Source: Atopobiaceae bacterium (GTDB lineage: Bacteria > Actinomycetota > Coriobacteriia > Coriobacteriales > Atopobiaceae). From it: a stretch of DNA of 48,245 nucleotides. Below are positions 1 to 8,186 of the stretch, in pieces. Made by a program: the position numbers and the translations under genes. The stretch covers positions 1 to 48,245 of the forward strand of contig JAFUCQ010000090.1 in assembly GCA_017459605.1 (NCBI GenBank), in the 5' to 3' direction. The notes beneath the pieces are model-generated. The model made no database searches, was not told where the DNA came from, and saw nothing but the letters and a program-made list of their open reading frames with translations. Each line of letters opens with the position of its first letter. Positions within the stretch are counted from its first letter, which is position 1.

Positions 1-855
1 ACCAAATACCGAAAAGCTCTCGGGCACATTCTCGACCTGGGCAAAAGCAGCAGGGACAAACTCGATAAGAACAAACGCCGGGACGAGCAAACACAGAGCA
101 TCGATATCCTGTGGGCGGCGCGAAGCTGCTATCGCAGATACCAAACCACCTTGGCTCTCTCCAAAGAGAAACAGCTTGTCGTGATTGACAAACTCCCAGT
201 TCTGCGAGGCATCCATAACATCTTCGAGGTCGTCGGCTTCGGTTTGTGCTGACATGTCGAGCGTTGAGCCCTCACTTTTGCTCTGAGACGACCCGCCATT
301 GAAATCAAAGGTATACGCAGCATAGCCATGCGCAGCAAGCTGCTGGGCATAATCTGCATCGGTAAGGTGAGTGCCACCAAGTCCGTGAGAACAGACTACA
401 AGCGGCCACGGGCCCTCCCCTTCGGGAATGTATGCCAGCCCATAGATGCGACCATGGCGCCCTTCAACCCAGCGTTCCTCTGTTTGGTATTGGTAGATTG
501 TTGGCTGAGTTTTCGGTTGGTTGGCAGAATCTGAATTGTCAGGAGCAGTAGCAGGAGCTGAGGACTCATCAGGCGAGGAGTTCGAGCTAGACGATGTTCT
601 CGATGTCGATATGGGATTTGGGGCAGGTGTAGCACTCGTATCCGATGTGTGTTGTGAGTCAGGCGTAGCACTCGAAGCTGAAGCTGATACAGAAGGACTC
701 TCGGCGCTGGCGCTATCCGAAGGAGTCTCTGGTACAAAGCGACACGCAACGAGTACACAAATCGCAACGAAAACGGCAAGGACAAGAAGGCATCGGCCTG
801 GACTACACATGGATGTGCTGCATGTTGTATCCTTCTGTGCTATCTGTTTGCCCAC
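1..855 (-). CDS. Lipoprotein alpha/beta hydrolase, 3' end outside window
   Basis: An open frame runs from a GTG at 855 to the window edge (285 codons, no stop). GGAGG at 861-865 lies 5 nt before the GTG and decides the start. Residues 22-37 are hydrophobic and end in a lipobox (LVAC, Cys38), so a lipid-anchored exported protein is expected. Residues 40-120 are a Ser/Thr/Pro-rich low-complexity linker. The catalytic domain follows, with an oxyanion-type SHGLGG (156-161) and a nucleophile elbow GESQGG (Ser234). These mark the serine alpha/beta-hydrolase superfamily; the acid and His of the triad would lie outside the window. The substrate cannot be told: esterase, cinnamoyl-esterase-like and dienelactone-hydrolase-like enzymes share these motifs. 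It stands apart from the divIVA transcript, separated by a terminator hairpin. Confidence 0.82.
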   Translation of the reverse strand, partial: MGKQIAQKDTTCSTSMCSPGRCLLVLAVFVAICVLVACRFVPETPSDSASAESPSVSASASSATPDSQHTSDTSATPAPNPISTSRTSSSSNSSPDESSAPATAPDNSDSANQPKTQPTIYQYQTEERWVEGRHGRIYGLAYIPEGEGPWPLVVCSHGLGGTHLTDADYAQQLAAHGYAAYTFDFNGGSSQSKSEGSTLDMSAQTEADDLEDVMDASQNWEFVNHDKLFLFGESQGGLVSAIAASRRPQDIDALCLLVPAFVLIEFVPAAFAQVENVPESFSVFG

Positions 856-910
856 GATTGCCTCCCTTTCAGTACATCCCATGCAATCCCATACGCCTCT
901 GGACAGCCGA

Positions 911-944
911 TAAAACAGAGCGGACTCCCGTCAGGGGAGTCCGC
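911..944 (-). terminator. Rho-independent terminator after divIVA
   Basis: A perfect 10-bp GC-rich stem (920-929 with 935-944, 5-nt loop) is followed on the minus strand by TCTGTTTTA. It lies about 200 nt downstream of the divIVA stop and before the lipoprotein gene, so it probably ends the long dcw transcript. Confidence 0.75.
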
Positions 945-992
945 TGGTATTCTCATTGTGGGCAATCGAACCCCACGTCTATGAAACAACCC

Positions 993-1100
993 TTTGTCGA
1001 GTTTGTCGAGTTTGTCGAGTTTGTCGAGTTTGTCGAGTTTGTCGAGTTTGTCGAGTTTGTCGAGTTTGTCGAGTTTGTCGAGTTTGTCGAGTTTGTCGAG
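993..1100. repeat. Tandem array: 12 perfect copies of a 9-mer
   Basis: The unit TTTGTCGAG is repeated twelve times without a mismatch (108 nt). The array begins 43 nt past the divIVA stop codon and ends about 50 nt before the terminator hairpin, so it would lie in the 3' untranslated part of the divIVA transcript. The unit length is a multiple of three and contains no stop in any of the six frames. Plus-strand reading gives Val-Glu-Phe repeats, but no gene with a ribosome site supports translation. I treat it as a microsatellite-like variable array. Confidence 0.95.
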
Positions 1101-1143
1101 CTAACCCAAGCTAAGCGTACGAGCTGCGTTTGTCAAAGCCGCC

Positions 1144-1842
1144 CTAGTCGAGATCGTCGATGATGTCTTCTGCCGGATAGCTCTGAGCCTCGGTCTGAGC
1201 TTGATAAGCCTGAACGGGAGCGGGAGCAAACATCGAGCTGTCCTGAACAGGTGTTACACTCACCGGTGCACTCGGAGCGGTCACGGAAGCAGAGCTCGTA
1301 AACGCACTGTTGGGGAACGCTGTCTCGGCGTCATCCATGAAGTGCTGCAGCAAGCTCTTGTACTCTGCACGGAACTCCTCGCGCGAGGTCTTCAGGCGGT
1401 CAATCTCATCCTGCTCTTTCTGCTTGTCAGCCAGAGCCTGACGGATAACCTCGCGAGCCTTCTGCTCTGCATCTGTGCGAATGTTCTCAGCGGTCTCCTG
1501 TGCCTCAGCAACAATGGTATCTGCCGTTTGCTGAGCAGCGATAAGCGCTTGAGAAATCTGACGCTCAGAAGCACCGTAGCCAACATCGCTCATGGGAACT
1601 GCAACCGTCTCAGACGGAAGGCTGCGCAGCTGCTCATTCATCTGCTCAACCTGAGCCTGAGAAGCAGCCAACTGCTGCTCAGAGTTGGTCAGGCGACCCT
1701 TGAGGTCTGCAATCTTTTGATACATGTCGTCAATCTCATTGGCAACATGCTCGAGGAACGCATCAACCTCAGCGGTGTCATAGCCGTGCTTCTTATCGGG
1801 CGAGAAGGTGTGCTGTTCGATGTCTTGACGTGTGATTGCCAT
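1144..1842 (-). CDS. divIVA: DivIVA/Wag31-like polar growth and septum protein
   Basis: A 232-residue protein whose N-terminal 60 residues match the DivIVA lipid-binding domain: an ITRQDIEQ start, then the conserved FSPDKKHGYDTAEVDAFL segment (residues 13-30), then coiled coil at about 30-75. A second long coiled coil covers about 95-170. A Pro/Ala/Gln-rich tail ends in an acidic EDIIDDLD. DivIVA proteins bind negatively curved membrane at poles and septa; in actinobacteria (Wag31) they direct polar wall synthesis. An AAGGG sequence lies 8 nt before the ATG. It is the last gene of the dcw cluster, after yggT, which is its usual place in Gram-positives. Confidence 0.93.
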   Translation of the reverse strand: MAITRQDIEQHTFSPDKKHGYDTAEVDAFLEHVANEIDDMYQKIADLKGRLTNSEQQLAASQAQVEQMNEQLRSLPSETVAVPMSDVGYGASERQISQALIAAQQTADTIVAEAQETAENIRTDAEQKAREVIRQALADKQKEQDEIDRLKTSREEFRAEYKSLLQHFMDDAETAFPNSAFTSSASVTAPSAPVSVTPVQDSSMFAPAPVQAYQAQTEAQSYPAEDIIDDLD

Positions 1843-1912
1843 CTCTATATCCCTTTCATCTTGCGTGAGCTACGCTCGCATTGTGAGTACGTAGGCTAAT
1901 CCGTAAGTATAG

Positions 1913-2179
1913 CTAAAACAGCGCAACAATGCCGCGCTGAACCAAGTTGAGTGCCACAATTGCAACAACTGGCGAAAAATCAATGCCTCCCAACGGCGGA
2001 ATCACCCGCTGAAACAGGCCCACATAGGGCTGAACCAGCCGACTGATGACATTGCGGATATCGGCAAACAAACCCTCATTACTGATGGGAAACCACGAAA
2101 AAATGGCCCACACAACAATGAGAATCTGGTAAAAATCTATCACCCTAAAAAGGACGCTCAAAATCCTGTAGAAAATCAC
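1913..2179 (-). CDS. yggT: YggT family membrane protein
   Basis: An 88-residue protein with two hydrophobic segments (about 1-28 and 66-86) joined by a conserved loop: a SWFP segment, then RLVQPYVGLFQRVIPPLGGIDFSP. This is the pattern of the YggT family, small membrane proteins of unclear function coded beside yggS, proC, sepF and divIVA in many bacteria. The start is a GTG preceded by GGAGG. It sits 70 nt upstream of divIVA; a 229-nt spacer with tandem repeats separates it from proC. Confidence 0.9.
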   Translation of the reverse strand: MIFYRILSVLFRVIDFYQILIVVWAIFSWFPISNEGLFADIRNVISRLVQPYVGLFQRVIPPLGGIDFSPVVAIVALNLVQRGIVALF

Positions 2180-2278
2180 AATACCTCCGCTATGTCCGCG
2201 CTGATACTGGCGAGATAGTACCCCAAGGGGGCTGGTGCTATTCTTGGCACTCTGGTCAAGACGTGCGCAGGAATGCTA

Positions 2279-2390
2279 CGTCCGCCAGCCGAGAAGCCTG
2301 CTGGAATCGCCGTCCGCCAACCGAGAAGCCCGCTGGGGTCGCCGTCCGCCAGCCGAGAAGCCTGCTGGAATCGCCCTCCGCCAGCCGACC
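2279..2390. repeat. 32-nt tandem repeat, 3.5 copies, between proC and yggT
   Basis: Units at 2279-2310, 2311-2342 and 2343-2374 with a half unit at 2375-2390. Units 1 and 3 are identical and unit 2 carries about five changes. Each unit contains a short inverted repeat (CCAGC ... GCTGG around a 10-nt centre), so the RNA could fold into a row of hairpins. The array fills most of the otherwise gene-free 229-nt stretch 2180-2408; no promoter is evident there. Confidence 0.9.
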
Positions 2391-2408
2391 CCGCGCTGCT
2401 CGTTTTCG

Positions 2409-3221
2409 CTACCTACCAGCCAGCTCTGCTGTGCGCTCGAGTGCTGCTTGCACAGCATCTTCTGCTGCCCAAAACAGGGATGCTTCCATGGCTTTGAGCG
2501 CCTCGATGGTGGTCCCTCCCGGAGAGCTCACCCGCTCCATGTAGGCACGAGGGTGATCGCCCGAGTCGAGCAGCTGTGTTGCAACCCCGCGCATGGTTGA
2601 CAACAACATCTCACGGCAATCAGGTGCAGGAAGCCCTGCCGAGATACCCGCTCGTGTCAGCTCATCAACGAACAGGGCAAAAAACGCTGGTCCACATCCG
2701 CTCACAACACCTGCAGCGTCGAGCTGGTCTTCGCGCATCACCCGAGCAGAGCCGAGCGCACAAAAGAGTTGTCGAACTAGCTCAACATCTTGCTCGTTCG
2801 CGCGTGAACCCTGAGCAATTGCCGTTGCTCCTGATAACACCGCTACCGGCAGATTAGGCATCACACGAACCACCCGAGATGTCGGCAGTGCCGCCTCGAG
2901 CTGAGCTATAGTCACGCCTGCCGCAATTGATACAACAAGGCGCCCATCAAGTGCCTGCGCTACGCCCTCAAGAGTCGAAAACAAAACTTGCGGCTTGACC
3001 GCCAACACAAGCGCATCAGGCTCTGAGGCAACAAGCTCTGCAGCAGATGCAAAGCCAGTCATGCCATACTCGCGCTCAAGGGTAGCCACGCGCTCGGAGT
3101 CAAGGTCACACACGCGCAGCTGTGCTCCATCAAGGGTCCCCGAGCGACATAACCCCGCCGCAATCGAGCCACCCATGGCGCCAACACCGATAAAGCCAAC
3201 GCTCAGTGATAGTTCGGCCAT
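2409..3221 (-). CDS. proC: Pyrroline-5-carboxylate reductase
   Basis: A 270-residue protein of usual family length. The N-terminal Rossmann motif GFIGVGAMGGSIAAGL (9-24) binds NAD(P)H. PNLPVAVLSGATAI and the C-terminal DAAGVVSGCGPAFF and SSPGGTTIEALKAME segments are family signatures of the dimerisation domain. ProC reduces pyrroline-5-carboxylate to proline, the last step of proline synthesis, in the cytosol. The GAGG ribosome site overlaps the end of sepF, 2 nt before this ATG, so the two are translationally coupled. A proC inside the sepF-yggT stretch also occurs in other Gram-positives. Confidence 0.96.
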   Translation of the reverse strand: MAELSLSVGFIGVGAMGGSIAAGLCRSGTLDGAQLRVCDLDSERVATLEREYGMTGFASAAELVASEPDALVLAVKPQVLFSTLEGVAQALDGRLVVSIAAGVTIAQLEAALPTSRVVRVMPNLPVAVLSGATAIAQGSRANEQDVELVRQLFCALGSARVMREDQLDAAGVVSGCGPAFFALFVDELTRAGISAGLPAPDCREMLLSTMRGVATQLLDSGDHPRAYMERVSSPGGTTIEALKAMEASLFWAAEDAVQAALERTAELAGR

Positions 3222-3223
3222 AT

Positions 3224-3979
3224 CTACCTCTTAACGTTGGGGTCGATCAGAGCGCGACTAATCTCTTCAGAGGTAAGGCTTACACCTGCCGGCACAATAA
3301 CAAAGCTCTTCTCGTCAATCTCTTCGACCGAGCCATCAACGCCGCAGGCAAGACCCAAGCAAAAGTCGAGAATACGCTTGGCGGTGTCGGTACGCGTGTT
3401 TTCAAGTACCAGAATAACCGGCTGCTTGGTGCGCACGCGACGAATGACCACCTGAACATCTTCATACGACACGGGACGAAGCACATACGGCGGCAAGCTT
3501 GACTGAGACGAACGGCGGCTCTTGGGAGCACTTACAGGACCGAGCGGTACCGGGTTTGCAACAGCGCCTTCGAGCGAGCCGGTGGTCTGGGCGCTCTGAG
3601 CACGCGTGCGCACCTCAGAGGTAGGACCTTCATAGCTGCGACCAGTAGCCCTCGGAACGTATCCAGCATTTTCCTCATAGCTCGACGAACGAGCTGGGGT
3701 CTGCGGGCTTCCATTCGAATCTAGTGGTCTGCCTGAGCGCGTATAGACCGACACACTGTCTGCCTCGGGGCGATGGGTATTGCCGAGAACACCGTGAGGC
3801 TCCTCAGCATCGTCATCGTAGTCGTCGTCATAGGCATCGTCGAACTCGTCTTCGTAGTAATCGTCGTCGCCCTCAATATAGTCATCGTCTTCTTCATAGT
3901 AATCGTCGTCAAAGAACTCTTCTTCTGTGTCGCCACGCAACTTGTCTCTGAGAGATCCAAACGTGTCCATGAAACCCAT
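3224..3979 (-). CDS. sepF: SepF, FtsZ membrane tether
   Basis: A 251-residue protein. The first 15 residues (MGFMDTFGSLRDKLRG) form the amphipathic membrane-binding helix typical of SepF. Residues about 18-62 are extremely acidic and tyrosine-rich (runs of Asp/Glu with YY pairs), followed by a Ser/Arg-rich linker. The C-terminal SepF/DUF552 domain (about 160-245) contains VVIRRVRTKQPVILVLENT and the KRILDFCLGLACGVDG helix that mediates dimerisation and FtsZ-tail binding. SepF anchors the Z-ring in organisms without FtsA, which matches the lack of ftsA here. AAGGG precedes the ATG by 5 nt. Confidence 0.95.
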   Translation of the reverse strand: MGFMDTFGSLRDKLRGDTEEEFFDDDYYEEDDDYIEGDDDYYEDEFDDAYDDDYDDDAEEPHGVLGNTHRPEADSVSVYTRSGRPLDSNGSPQTPARSSSYEENAGYVPRATGRSYEGPTSEVRTRAQSAQTTGSLEGAVANPVPLGPVSAPKSRRSSQSSLPPYVLRPVSYEDVQVVIRRVRTKQPVILVLENTRTDTAKRILDFCLGLACGVDGSVEEIDEKSFVIVPAGVSLTSEEISRALIDPNVKR

Positions 3980-4006
3980 AGTTGCCCTTTCTTCCGAAAC
4001 TTACCC

Positions 4007-4768
4007 CTAATGTATATCCGTATAGTTTTGGTCAAAAATGATTCGTCCGAGGCGCACCAGCGTTGATCCTTCTTCAATGGCAATCTCGTAATCATCACTC
4101 ATGCCACACGACAAAACATCAAGCGCGCGCCCACTTCTCTCCCGCAGCTCATCGCGCAACTCACGAAGACCAGAGAAGGTCTGGCGCGCACGAGCTGCAT
4201 CGTGTGCGGGCGCCATTGTCATGAGTCCTTGAATATCGATGCCGTCAAGCGCGAGAAGCTCATCTAAAGACGCCCATAGCTCGTCAGTAGAAAAACCCGA
4301 TTTACTCTGCTCGCCCGAGATGTTGACCTCAATGAGCACGCGTGCCACAACGCTACGTGTCACTGAGCGTTTTGAGACGGCCTGAGCCAAGTGAAGTGAG
4401 CTGATTGAATGGATAAGCGCTGCACGACCAAGCACCGCATTGATTTTGTTGGTTTGAAGATTGCCAATCATGTCAAAGCGCGGCACGGAAATGCCCTCTT
4501 GGTCGAGAAGATTAAGCTTTCTCACCAGCTCTTGCGGGCGGTTTTCTGCAAAAGCGATAAAGCCAGCCTGACTCGCTGCAAGAACCTGCTCAACATCGAC
4601 CGTCTTGCTGACAGCCTCGACGAGAACCTCTGAGCTGTCGCGTCCTGCTCGCCGACAGGCTGACGCCACATCATCTTTGATGGTAGCGAAGCGCTCGCGC
4701 ATGTGCTCGAGCAGCTCAGGCGACAATCCAGCGCTCAGGGATGTGTTTGTGCGTGAGTTTTGTATCAT
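4007..4768 (-). CDS. yggS: PLP homeostasis protein, YggS/YlmE family
   Basis: A 253-residue single-domain alanine-racemase-fold protein. EAVSKT contains the expected PLP-binding lysine (Lys55). FAENRPQELVRKL, IGNLQTNK, GLMTMAP and LSCGMSDDYEIAIEEGSTLVRLGR are the family blocks, the last two holding the phosphate-binding residues. Members bind pyridoxal phosphate without a known catalytic reaction and keep the cofactor pool balanced. The ATG overlaps the pgeF stop by 4 nt, so coupled translation is likely. Its place between pgeF and sepF is the canonical one. The N-terminal 15 residues look like a poorly conserved extension. Confidence 0.93.
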   Translation of the reverse strand: MIQNSRTNTSLSAGLSPELLEHMRERFATIKDDVASACRRAGRDSSEVLVEAVSKTVDVEQVLAASQAGFIAFAENRPQELVRKLNLLDQEGISVPRFDMIGNLQTNKINAVLGRAALIHSISSLHLAQAVSKRSVTRSVVARVLIEVNISGEQSKSGFSTDELWASLDELLALDGIDIQGLMTMAPAHDAARARQTFSGLRELRDELRERSGRALDVLSCGMSDDYEIAIEEGSTLVRLGRIIFDQNYTDIH

Positions 4769-5595
4769 GCGACGTTGTCACCTCGCTCGCTTGCCATCCA
4801 CGCAATTGCCCCATGCCGGCCCGTACGTGCCCCGTCATGGCGGTGCGAGAAAAAGCGCTCTGGATTCGACAACGTTGATAGCTCACAATCCCCTATTGCC
4901 TCAGGTGCAAGCCCGACTGAGTACAAATCAGCTTTGAGTGCTGCAGCAAGACTCAAGTGGCACTCCTTACCCTGAACGCGCACCACATCGCCAAACTCTG
5001 CAACAAAGCGGTCGAGAAGCTTCGGCGAAACCTCGTAGTCCCAGCCTCGAATGTGCGGCCCGATGTAGGCGCTGAGCTCAGCTGGTGTACACCTAACAGT
5101 CTCACAGAGGGTCTGTGCAGTTGTTTTCACTAAATGAGCAAGGGTGCCCTTCCAACCACAGTGAGCTATAGCAAACCCACCGGGCGCCACAAGCACAATG
5201 AGGGCACAATCGGCACCTAAAAGCATGACCGGAAAGTCGCGTACGGTGCACACCACAGCATCTGAGCTCTCTCGAGCAAAGTCGCGCGCACGCTCGAGCT
5301 CAGCGGGATCAGTGCTGTTAAGAATACAAATGCGACTATCATGGGTTTGCGTGGGAACCAACAGCCAATCTGCCCGCTCAGAAGCACCGAGCGCATCGAG
5401 CACACGGACTCGGTTGGCAGCTACCGCCTGCACATCATCTCCCATACGATCAGACAGATTCAGTGATGCATACGGTGCGTGAGAAACGCCCCCCGTGCGC
5501 TCGGTAAATGCGAAAGTGACCCCGCACGGGCAACGGGTGTCGCCGAGCAGGGTCACGCCACAGCTCTCATAACTGTCGAGCTGGCAGCTGCACAT
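4765..5595 (-). CDS. pgeF: Peptidoglycan editing factor PgeF/YfiH (laccase-domain family)
   Basis: I place the start at an ATG at 5595, 1 nt after the ftsZ stop, giving 276 residues. The frame stays open further upstream, but that part lies inside ftsZ and looks unlike the family. AFTERTGGVSHAPYASLNL (29-47), QTHDSR (His85), GADCALI (Cys130) and AIAHCGWKG (His145) give the family metal-site His-Cys-His triad. Members are cytosolic multi-copper-oxidase-fold enzymes with purine nucleoside activities, and E. coli YfiH keeps L-Ser out of muropeptides. No strong ribosome site is seen (GAGG lies 14 nt back), so translation probably depends on ftsZ read-on. Confidence 0.88.
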   Translation of the reverse strand: MCSCQLDSYESCGVTLLGDTRCPCGVTFAFTERTGGVSHAPYASLNLSDRMGDDVQAVAANRVRVLDALGASERADWLLVPTQTHDSRICILNSTDPAELERARDFARESSDAVVCTVRDFPVMLLGADCALIVLVAPGGFAIAHCGWKGTLAHLVKTTAQTLCETVRCTPAELSAYIGPHIRGWDYEVSPKLLDRFVAEFGDVVRVQGKECHLSLAAALKADLYSVGLAPEAIGDCELSTLSNPERFFSHRHDGARTGRHGAIAWMASERGDNVA

Positions 5596-5596
5596 C

Positions 5597-6754
5597 TTAG
5601 AAGCTGCCTCGCTTGAGAAACTCAGGAATGTCAAAGCTGCCTGCAGACTGGTTAGAGCCACGATTGGCGCTGCCAGAGGCCGCAGGACGCGAGCTAGAAG
5701 GACGGCTGGTGCGAGCAGCTGCTGAGTGAGCACCGGCTGAATCCTGGCCAGGACGACGCACAGTAAATGAGCCGTCGGAGTTGAAGCGCTGAGTAGAGTC
5801 GCCATCAAAGCCAGTGGCAATAACGGTCACGCGAACCTGATCGCCCAAGCTCTCATCAACTACCGTACCAAAGATGATGTTTGCCTCAGGATCAACGTTG
5901 GTAGCAACAAGGTCTGCTGCATCGTTGACTTCTTGGATGCCAAGATCGCGGTTGCCTGCAATGGAAAGCAGGACGCGGGTGGCACCATCAATGGTGCTCT
6001 CGAGCAGGCGGCTCGAGATGGCCTCTTGGGCGGCGTCTGCCGCACGGTTGTCGCCAGAAGCAAAGCCGATGCCCATCATGGCTGTGCCAGCCTCGCGCAT
6101 GATCGTGCACACGTCTGCAAAGTCGAGGTTGATAAGGCCGGGAACGGTGATGAGGTCTGTGATGCCTTGGGTGCCTTGGCACAATACATCGTCTGCCATA
6201 CGGAAGGCCTCAAGCATGGTGGTCTTCTTCTCAGCAAGCTCGAGCAAGCGATCATTTGGAATCACAATCAGGGTGTCAACCGCCTCAGAGAGCTCCTTGA
6301 TGCCGTCTTGTGCATAGGTGGCGCGGCGGCGACCCTCAAACGAGAAGGGCTTGGTGACAACAGCTACCGTCAGCGCTCCCACATCATTCTTTGCGATATC
6401 TGCTACAACGGGAGCAGCGCCAGTGCCCGTGCCGCCACCCTCGCCTGCCGTGATAAAGACCATGTCTGATCCGGCAAGTGCCTTGCGAATATCATCGCGG
6501 CTCTCTGCTGCAGCCTCTGCACCAACCTCGGGGTTGGCGCCTGCACCTAAGCCCTTGGTGATGTCGGTGCCAATGTGCACCTTGATGTCTGCATCTGAGA
6601 TAGCCAGTGCCTGAGCATCAGTGTTGATAGCCACGAACTCAACACCGCGGATGCCCTCCTCAATCATTCTGTTGACAGCGTTGGTGCCGCCACCGCCAAC
6701 TCCCACCACTTTGATGACGGCGAGGTAATTGTTGTGCATCTCGTTCTCTGTCAT
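5597..6754 (-). CDS. ftsZ: Cell division protein FtsZ
   Basis: A 385-residue tubulin-like GTPase. The start is the ATG at 6754 because AAGGAGG lies 5 nt before it; an upstream ATG in frame at 6793 has no such support. Visible are the nucleotide motif GGGTNAV (21-27), the G-box GGGTGTG (106-112) and the T7 loop with NLDFADV. The Ser/Arg-rich linker ends in [13 protein letters not shown], the conserved C-terminal peptide that binds SepF and other partners. FtsZ polymerises at mid-cell to organise septal wall synthesis. A long 355-nt leader with its own promoter candidate precedes it, so it may be expressed independently of the upstream mur genes. Confidence 0.98.
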   Translation of the reverse strand: MTENEMHNNYLAVIKVVGVGGGGTNAVNRMIEEGIRGVEFVAINTDAQALAISDADIKVHIGTDITKGLGAGANPEVGAEAAAESRDDIRKALAGSDMVFITAGEGGGTGTGAAPVVADIAKNDVGALTVAVVTKPFSFEGRRRATYAQDGIKELSEAVDTLIVIPNDRLLELAEKKTTMLEAFRMADDVLCQGTQGITDLITVPGLINLDFADVCTIMREAGTAMMGIGFASGDNRAADAAQEAISSRLLESTIDGATRVLLSIAGNRDLGIQEVNDAADLVATNVDPEANIIFGTVVDESLGDQVRVTVIATGFDGDSTQRFNSDGSFTVRRPGQDSAGAHSAAARTSRPSSSRPAASGSANRGSNQSAGSFDIPEFLKRGSF

Positions 6755-6876
6755 TGGGGCCTCCTTGTGCTCGTGGGTACTGCAGCTGAGCAATGCTCCA
6801 CTTAGCTTTTAAACCGCTTCCTTATCCGTTTGTTGTTCGTACGTCTGTCCTGTGATGGTTTGTAACCGCGCCACCT

Positions 6877-6897
6877 GGACCCGCTGAGCGCAGGTCC
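6877..6897. other. Hairpin in the ftsZ leader
   Basis: An imperfect GC-rich inverted repeat (GGACC ... GGTCC arms, extended by a GC/GC pair) lies in the predicted 5' leader of ftsZ, about 60 nt downstream of the promoter candidate. No T-run follows on the minus strand, so it is not a standard terminator. It may shape the leader RNA. Confidence 0.4.
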
Positions 6898-6914
6898 GCA
6901 GAAAAGATTCAACC

Positions 6915-7068
6915 TTTAACCTCAAGTTGAACTTAATAGACCCTGCTAAGCGGGATATATTTACACGAGTTTTTGTCATCCGTCAACAATTTTATTGTAA
7001 ACGTCATAAATGCAGCTTATCCGCACAATCTCAACAAATATAAAGTCTCAATGTCAACTTGAAAGTTA
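6915..7068. promoter_or_regulatory. Two related inverted repeats in the ftsZ upstream region
   Basis: Plus-strand positions about 6922-6936 read TCAAGTTGAACTTAA, a near-perfect palindrome. Positions about 7054-7070 read TCAACTTGAAAGTTAA, a related imperfect palindrome. They flank the promoter candidate at 6958-6986 on either side, an arrangement suited to a dimeric regulator. The whole 355-nt stretch 6755-7109 holds no gene and is AT-rich compared with its surroundings. Confidence 0.35.
6958..6986 (-). promoter_or_regulatory. ftsZ promoter candidate
   Basis: On the minus strand TTGACG (6981-6986) and TAAATA (6958-6963) are separated by exactly 17 nt. This is a good sigma70-type promoter about 200 nt upstream of the ftsZ ATG, in the AT-rich stretch between ftsQ and ftsZ. 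Confidence 0.65.
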
Positions 7069-7109
7069 ATGCATATGCCTAACTATCAAGTAGATTCAAG
7101 GAGCTTACT

Positions 7110-8150
7110 TTAAGCTTCCTCGTCTTCCTGAGCATCAGCAAAACTCTCTTCGCTCGAAGATCTGTCATACCCCTCGTCGCTCTCGTATGACTGAGCATCA
7201 ATTTCATCCGTCTGTTCGCTTTCACTCTGAGCAAGCTCACCGAAATCCTCTTCTAAAACCTCATCAACACTGCCCGAAGAAACGCTTTCTGTTCCCAGTT
7301 TTCGATAACTTGGTTTTGAAGGCACACGAACATTGATGTAGGTAATCTGTCCGGTGTAGGCATCCAAGAGCTGTGTGATAACAGACTCTTTAACGCGAAT
7401 ATCAACGGGAGCTCCTAAAGAAACCGTAACCCCCTCTTGAAGCGTGCACGACAAAGCTTCGAGGCTCGGTGCGGAGTAAGAAACAATACGTGAGGCGAGC
7501 TTCTCAGAAAAGCTTCTTTGGTATTCATGCACGCCAAGGATTGCCTGATCGCTCACATCAGCGCCTGCCTCTGGCGTAACATCCGATGCAACATCGCTGA
7601 TGAGCAGGCAACCCAGTTCTCGAGCTTTCGCCAGATAATCAGACAGAAGTGACTCATGGGCACTCCCCGCATCGCCTAAGGTCACCGGTTCAATCCATCG
7701 TTGCTTATCATCGAGATACCATGCAACACTGCTCGCATTCATATAGACAATTGATGCAACTTGACGCTCGCTAATGCTGATATGCAAGGTCGACGGAAAC
7801 TCACGCGCAACACTGACGTTTCCCACCCACGGATATTTCTCGATATCTTCGATGAGCTTTTTCTCGTCGAGGTTTAACAGCGTGGTTCCCGCCTGAAGAT
7901 TTGCAAGTTTTCCCACCGCTTCTGCCGATACATGTTCAGTACCGTCAACCTCAAGCTTCTCAATCGAAAAAAGCGGTGTGAGTGACAGCAAAAACACAGC
8001 CACAACAAGACCTGCTGCACAGGCAGCAAGTGCCAAAACGATACGCACGGCCTTTGGAAAACGCTCAGTTACTTTTCGTTCGTCATCAAAAGAGTCGTTA
8101 TCGTATGCCTCAGTTCTGTCATGTTTGCGAAAACGTCTCAATAGCGCCAT
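7110..8150 (-). CDS. ftsQ: Cell division protein FtsQ/DivIB
   Basis: A 346-residue bitopic protein. A short basic and acidic cytoplasmic tail is followed by one membrane segment (about 35-57), then the POTRA domain (FSIEKLEVDGTEHVSAEAV, then LLNLDEKKLIEDIEKYPWVGNVSVAREFPSTLHISISE) and the FtsQ beta domain ending near TYINVRVPSKPSYR. The last 60 residues are an acidic Ser/Glu/Asp tail, longer than usual for the family. FtsQ links FtsL/FtsB to the divisome outside the membrane. AGGA lies 4 nt before the ATG. It lies between murC and ftsZ, its standard place. Confidence 0.92.
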   Translation of the reverse strand: MALLRRFRKHDRTEAYDNDSFDDERKVTERFPKAVRIVLALAACAAGLVVAVFLLSLTPLFSIEKLEVDGTEHVSAEAVGKLANLQAGTTLLNLDEKKLIEDIEKYPWVGNVSVAREFPSTLHISISERQVASIVYMNASSVAWYLDDKQRWIEPVTLGDAGSAHESLLSDYLAKARELGCLLISDVASDVTPEAGADVSDQAILGVHEYQRSFSEKLASRIVSYSAPSLEALSCTLQEGVTVSLGAPVDIRVKESVITQLLDAYTGQITYINVRVPSKPSYRKLGTESVSSGSVDEVLEEDFGELAQSESEQTDEIDAQSYESDEGYDRSSSEESFADAQEDEEA

Positions 8151-8186
8151 GAAATCCTACTCTTTTCCCAACCCTCTCGGAAATGC

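Noticed and set aside
940-985. A tRNA-like T-arm on the minus strand (GTGGG, GTTCGATT, CCCAC)
   Set aside because: The rest of a tRNA (acceptor, D and anticodon arms) cannot be found; the upstream sequence is the 9-mer array.
813-1163. Plus-strand frame with Val-Glu-Phe repeats
   Set aside because: No ribosome site, the repeat is open in all frames, and it runs across the divIVA terminator and stop.
1201-1899. Long plus-strand open frame opposite divIVA
   Set aside because: Lies antisense to a certain gene and shows no family-like motif; codon shadow.
2279-2390. CRISPR-like array in the proC-yggT gap
   Set aside because: Units are directly adjacent with no spacers.
5596-5820. N-terminal extension of pgeF
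   Set aside because: Lies entirely inside ftsZ in another frame, low complexity, and not like the family.
7048-7062. TTGACA on the minus strand as a -35 for ftsZ
   Set aside because: No -10 at 16-18 nt; the site at 6981-6986 is better.
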